Shown here: one piece after another, positions 61,479 to 64,000 of the stretch | Layout of the letters: the number at the start of each line of letters is the position of its first letter | Numbering within the stretch: position 1 is the first letter of the stretch | Source of the DNA: Suillus spraguei | Lineage: Eukaryota > Basidiomycota > Agaricomycetes > Boletales > Suillaceae | Direction: 5' to 3' | NCBI GenBank assembly: GCA_016800925.1 | Contig: JABCPU010000253.1 | Span: 1-64,000, forward strand | Length of the DNA: 64,000 bases | Translations under genes and position numbers: made by a program | The notes under the pieces: model-generated | Database searches by the model: none | What the model saw: the letters and a program-made list of their open reading frames with translations, nothing else | Told to the model about the DNA's origin: nothing

Positions 61479-64000
61479 AAGGTTTTGTACGATTGATACA
61501 TTGATACATGGTAACATGGCGGGTCTTGGTTTAGACGAAGTGATCAGTTTTATTATTTCGACAGAATACACCGGTTTCTTGAGTATTTAAGAGGTGAGAG
61601 CAATGACGCAGTTTCCTGGGAAGGAAGCCCATGCTCTGCTCAATCCGGTGGTGAAGGCTTGCTGACTTGAACCCCTGAAATTGGATTGGTTACGGGCATG
61701 TACCACAAAGTCACATTGATTACTACACTTGACGCTGTTAGAGTCAAGATGATGAAGTGTAATTCGCATGTTTATGGTGCGGTGAGGCGAACAAGATCCG
61801 CGAGGGGCTGTCAAAGACGTTCACATGATGCTGTACGGCGAAAATTGTTCATACCGAGGCGACAGGTAAAAAGCGGGTGTACGATAATGCATATGGACCA
61901 CCCACACAGGGTTACCTGACTGGCCGATCAGTAACCGGGCGTTATGACAGCATGCATGTTATCAAGTTGTTTTCCGCTGCTGTGTTGCCACGAGGCCAAG
62001 TGAATCATTCGGATGAGCAATGTGCTAACGTGGTGTTCATAGAGAGCGTGTAAACCTCTCTTTGAAGTGAGCTATGAAAATCTCGATATGATTAATATTG
62101 AGATAATGCGGCCGACGCCCAGTGAAACATTTCGGAGTCAGAATTAATGACTGACAGTGCAATTGGTCCAGGCCAATCTAATACCTGTGTAAGTTTTGCC
62201 TAGGAGCATTCAAACACCAAGTACTGCCAGGGAGGCCGATTGCAATTCCAGAGATAGGATGACCTAGTTTTGACAGGAGGCCGCCATAGCATAGATACCC
62301 CCTATCCGATGTGTATTGCAAGATCCTGGTACCTCGAGAAGCATCAGGAAATGCAGCTACATAGCCCTTGAACTGATTGTCAACTTGGAAAACTGATAAT
62401 AGCGATAAGATACGCCACTGACTGCTTCCAATGTGCTTGAAAGTTGTCCCAGAGTGAACTGCTATGCTAGGCGTTTGTAACCACCCCCGCCCGCTCGAGC
62501 TAGTCTCGGCCTCCGTGAGTCCGCACCCAGCTCAAGCCAGAATCGTAAATCCCCAGTGACTTCGGTGGCCGAGCGAGGAAAATAATGAGTTTCTTAATTT
62601 GGAGTTTCATGATCGCCGCATTAGTACTGTCACCACATCCCGGCCCCAAGAAATTCCGAAAACTGTGACATCGGCGGCGGATGTGTAAGGGCAGCAATAA
62701 CGGACAAGTGCAGGGTTGACGTCGGCCTGTAACCTCCGTCCCATCTTACTTCGAGTATAGAGCATGTCAATCATAGGGGTCATCGTAGATGTCATCATGA
62801 AACGTCTGCCTATGAGACTGTCAACCGTGATTGATGACTGCGAGATATCTGGACGATGTCTTTCTAACCATTTGAAAAAATGCCCCAAGAAAATATGGTA
62901 GTCGCTGTCAACATCTCCCCGGCATAACCCAAACGTTTTCACAGGTACCCCGCATACCAACGGGTACCCCTCTTTTCGCATCGCTCTATAGATATACAAT
63001 CCCCAGCGGCGACTCGTAAACAGAATATAGGTCAAGTGCACATCTGTGCAATGCCTCCGGAGAGTTCGGAGAAGAAAGACCTCCATCTGGTCGCGGAGGA
63101 GTTTGCCAAGAGTCTACAAGGAAACGATTCTTGCGGCTGGATTTAGTCACGTCCTCCTGGAGGTTGGAAGAACTGCTAGCAAGCTGGTTGACAAACGTCG
63201 GGAAGAAATATCCACTCGTGCGCGTGCTTACGCGAGAAAAAGAACGACCCCGCGCGGCGCCAACTGTTGTTCAATGTTCCAATGGAACCGCCAGCAGTTC
63301 CAGCATTGGCAATTTGGTCTGCTAGTCTCCAAACATTCAAAGATGGTTGCAATATTAGAAATTTAGAGAATGTTGAGCTCACTAGCTAAGCGTAGAGTCG
63401 TCTGTGAGGTCGCCAGTGTACTTTCGAGGTGTCTGCTAGTTTACCCTCAACTGCGCGATGAATCATGATAGAAATGCAGGACCAGACAGAGTTAAATACT
63501 CTGACTCACCCCCCTCTATCTTAACTCCTACAATTAAAAATGGCACCAAAAACTTGCATTTCGCTGTGGTCGTCGAGAACAGCTACGAGTAGAGGGGCAC
63601 TGCATTGTTGTTGTCTATTTGGCAGCAAACATACTCCAACATCTAACTCTGAGACTAACTTGAAGAGCAAGCTATTCAAGACTCACTGATTAATGTTACA
63701 AACCGGGTGCGTCGTACGTGGACCTATGACTTGGAGACACTACATGGCTTCTGTATTCTGTCACGACAACATCACGGTAGCTGTACATCATTCTCCCCGA
63801 CTTTTTGTCACTTGTGCACGAATTCATTATCAGATACCCTATAGATGGCACGCAGACATTTCAGAGGCGATTACCCGCTCACATCAACTTGAACGTCTGC
63901 CAATACGTCGATATCCTGTGTTCGGAAGGGCAATGCAGCAGGTTCACTTTGAGATTCGGTGCTCAATTCACTGTTAGACGCAGTGCTCGCTAATGTGACG
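61479..64000. other. Terminal stretch without a recognisable gene
   Basis: 2.5 kb. A minus-strand ATG-initiated ORF at 62607-63086 (159 codons, MEVFLLRTLRRHCTDVHLTY at its start) has no motif I can identify and unremarkable composition, so it is not called as a gene. Nothing else stands out. Confidence 0.45.

Noticed and set aside
62607..63086. Minus-strand ATG ORF of 159 codons
   Set aside because: No recognisable family and no splice or context support; length possible by chance.

Overview
The window is nuclear DNA of a filamentous basidiomycete, most likely an Agaricomycete. Genes are split by many short (about 40-70 nt) GT-AG or GC-AG introns with CTGAC/CTAAC-like branch sites. The products (MYST acetyltransferase, CSL factor, YAK1-type kinase, 2-oxoglutarate dehydrogenase E2, PHS1-type dehydratase, WD40-TPR-HET fusion) are fungal. 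The WD40-TPR-HET architecture and the transposon-associated families resemble Boletales such as Suillus or Rhizopogon; this placement is from memory of those families, not from a search.

Layout. 1-13.5 kb is a repeat-rich accessory region: the 3' end of a Zn2Cys6-like gene (1-958), a degenerate satellite that changes orientation and forms a 63-bp-arm palindrome (about 990-3170), a 33-bp minisatellite (3329-3745), a 400-bp duplication whose second copy holds a solo LTR (4309-5580), a decayed lineage-expanded gene with a solo LTR inside an intron (5674-9458), a related LTR piece in opposite orientation (10141-10755), and a Helitron-helicase N-terminal remnant cut by it (10756-13129, minus). 13.7-17.5 kb (minus) carries a predicted 1140-residue WD40-TPR-HET protein, a candidate allorecognition or incompatibility gene. 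17.7-18.4 kb holds several tRNA-Ser-like decayed copies. 18.7-19.7 kb is an unrecognised ORF, followed by about 7 kb without a recognisable gene.

27-61.5 kb is ordinary gene space with long spacers: a bZIP factor (27046-28038), an ESA1-type histone acetyltransferase (31214-33057), a one-TM protein (33203-33882, minus), a CSL/LAG1 transcription factor (34425-37663, minus), a conserved unknown protein (41812-43439), a GRF zinc-finger/coiled-coil protein (46178-47492, minus) divergent from a proteasome-assembly-chaperone-4-like gene (47637-48221), a YAK1-like DYRK kinase (48747-52843), mitochondrial KGD2 (55899-57590), a PHS1-type 3-hydroxyacyl-CoA dehydratase (58016-58955) and a secreted pepsin-like aspartic protease whose first catalytic motif reads DTC instead of DTG (59601-61478). 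61.5-64 kb has no recognisable gene. Exon borders below were derived by hand from frame continuity, splice signals and family motifs. Five of about 51 modelled introns need a GC donor, which is unusually many.
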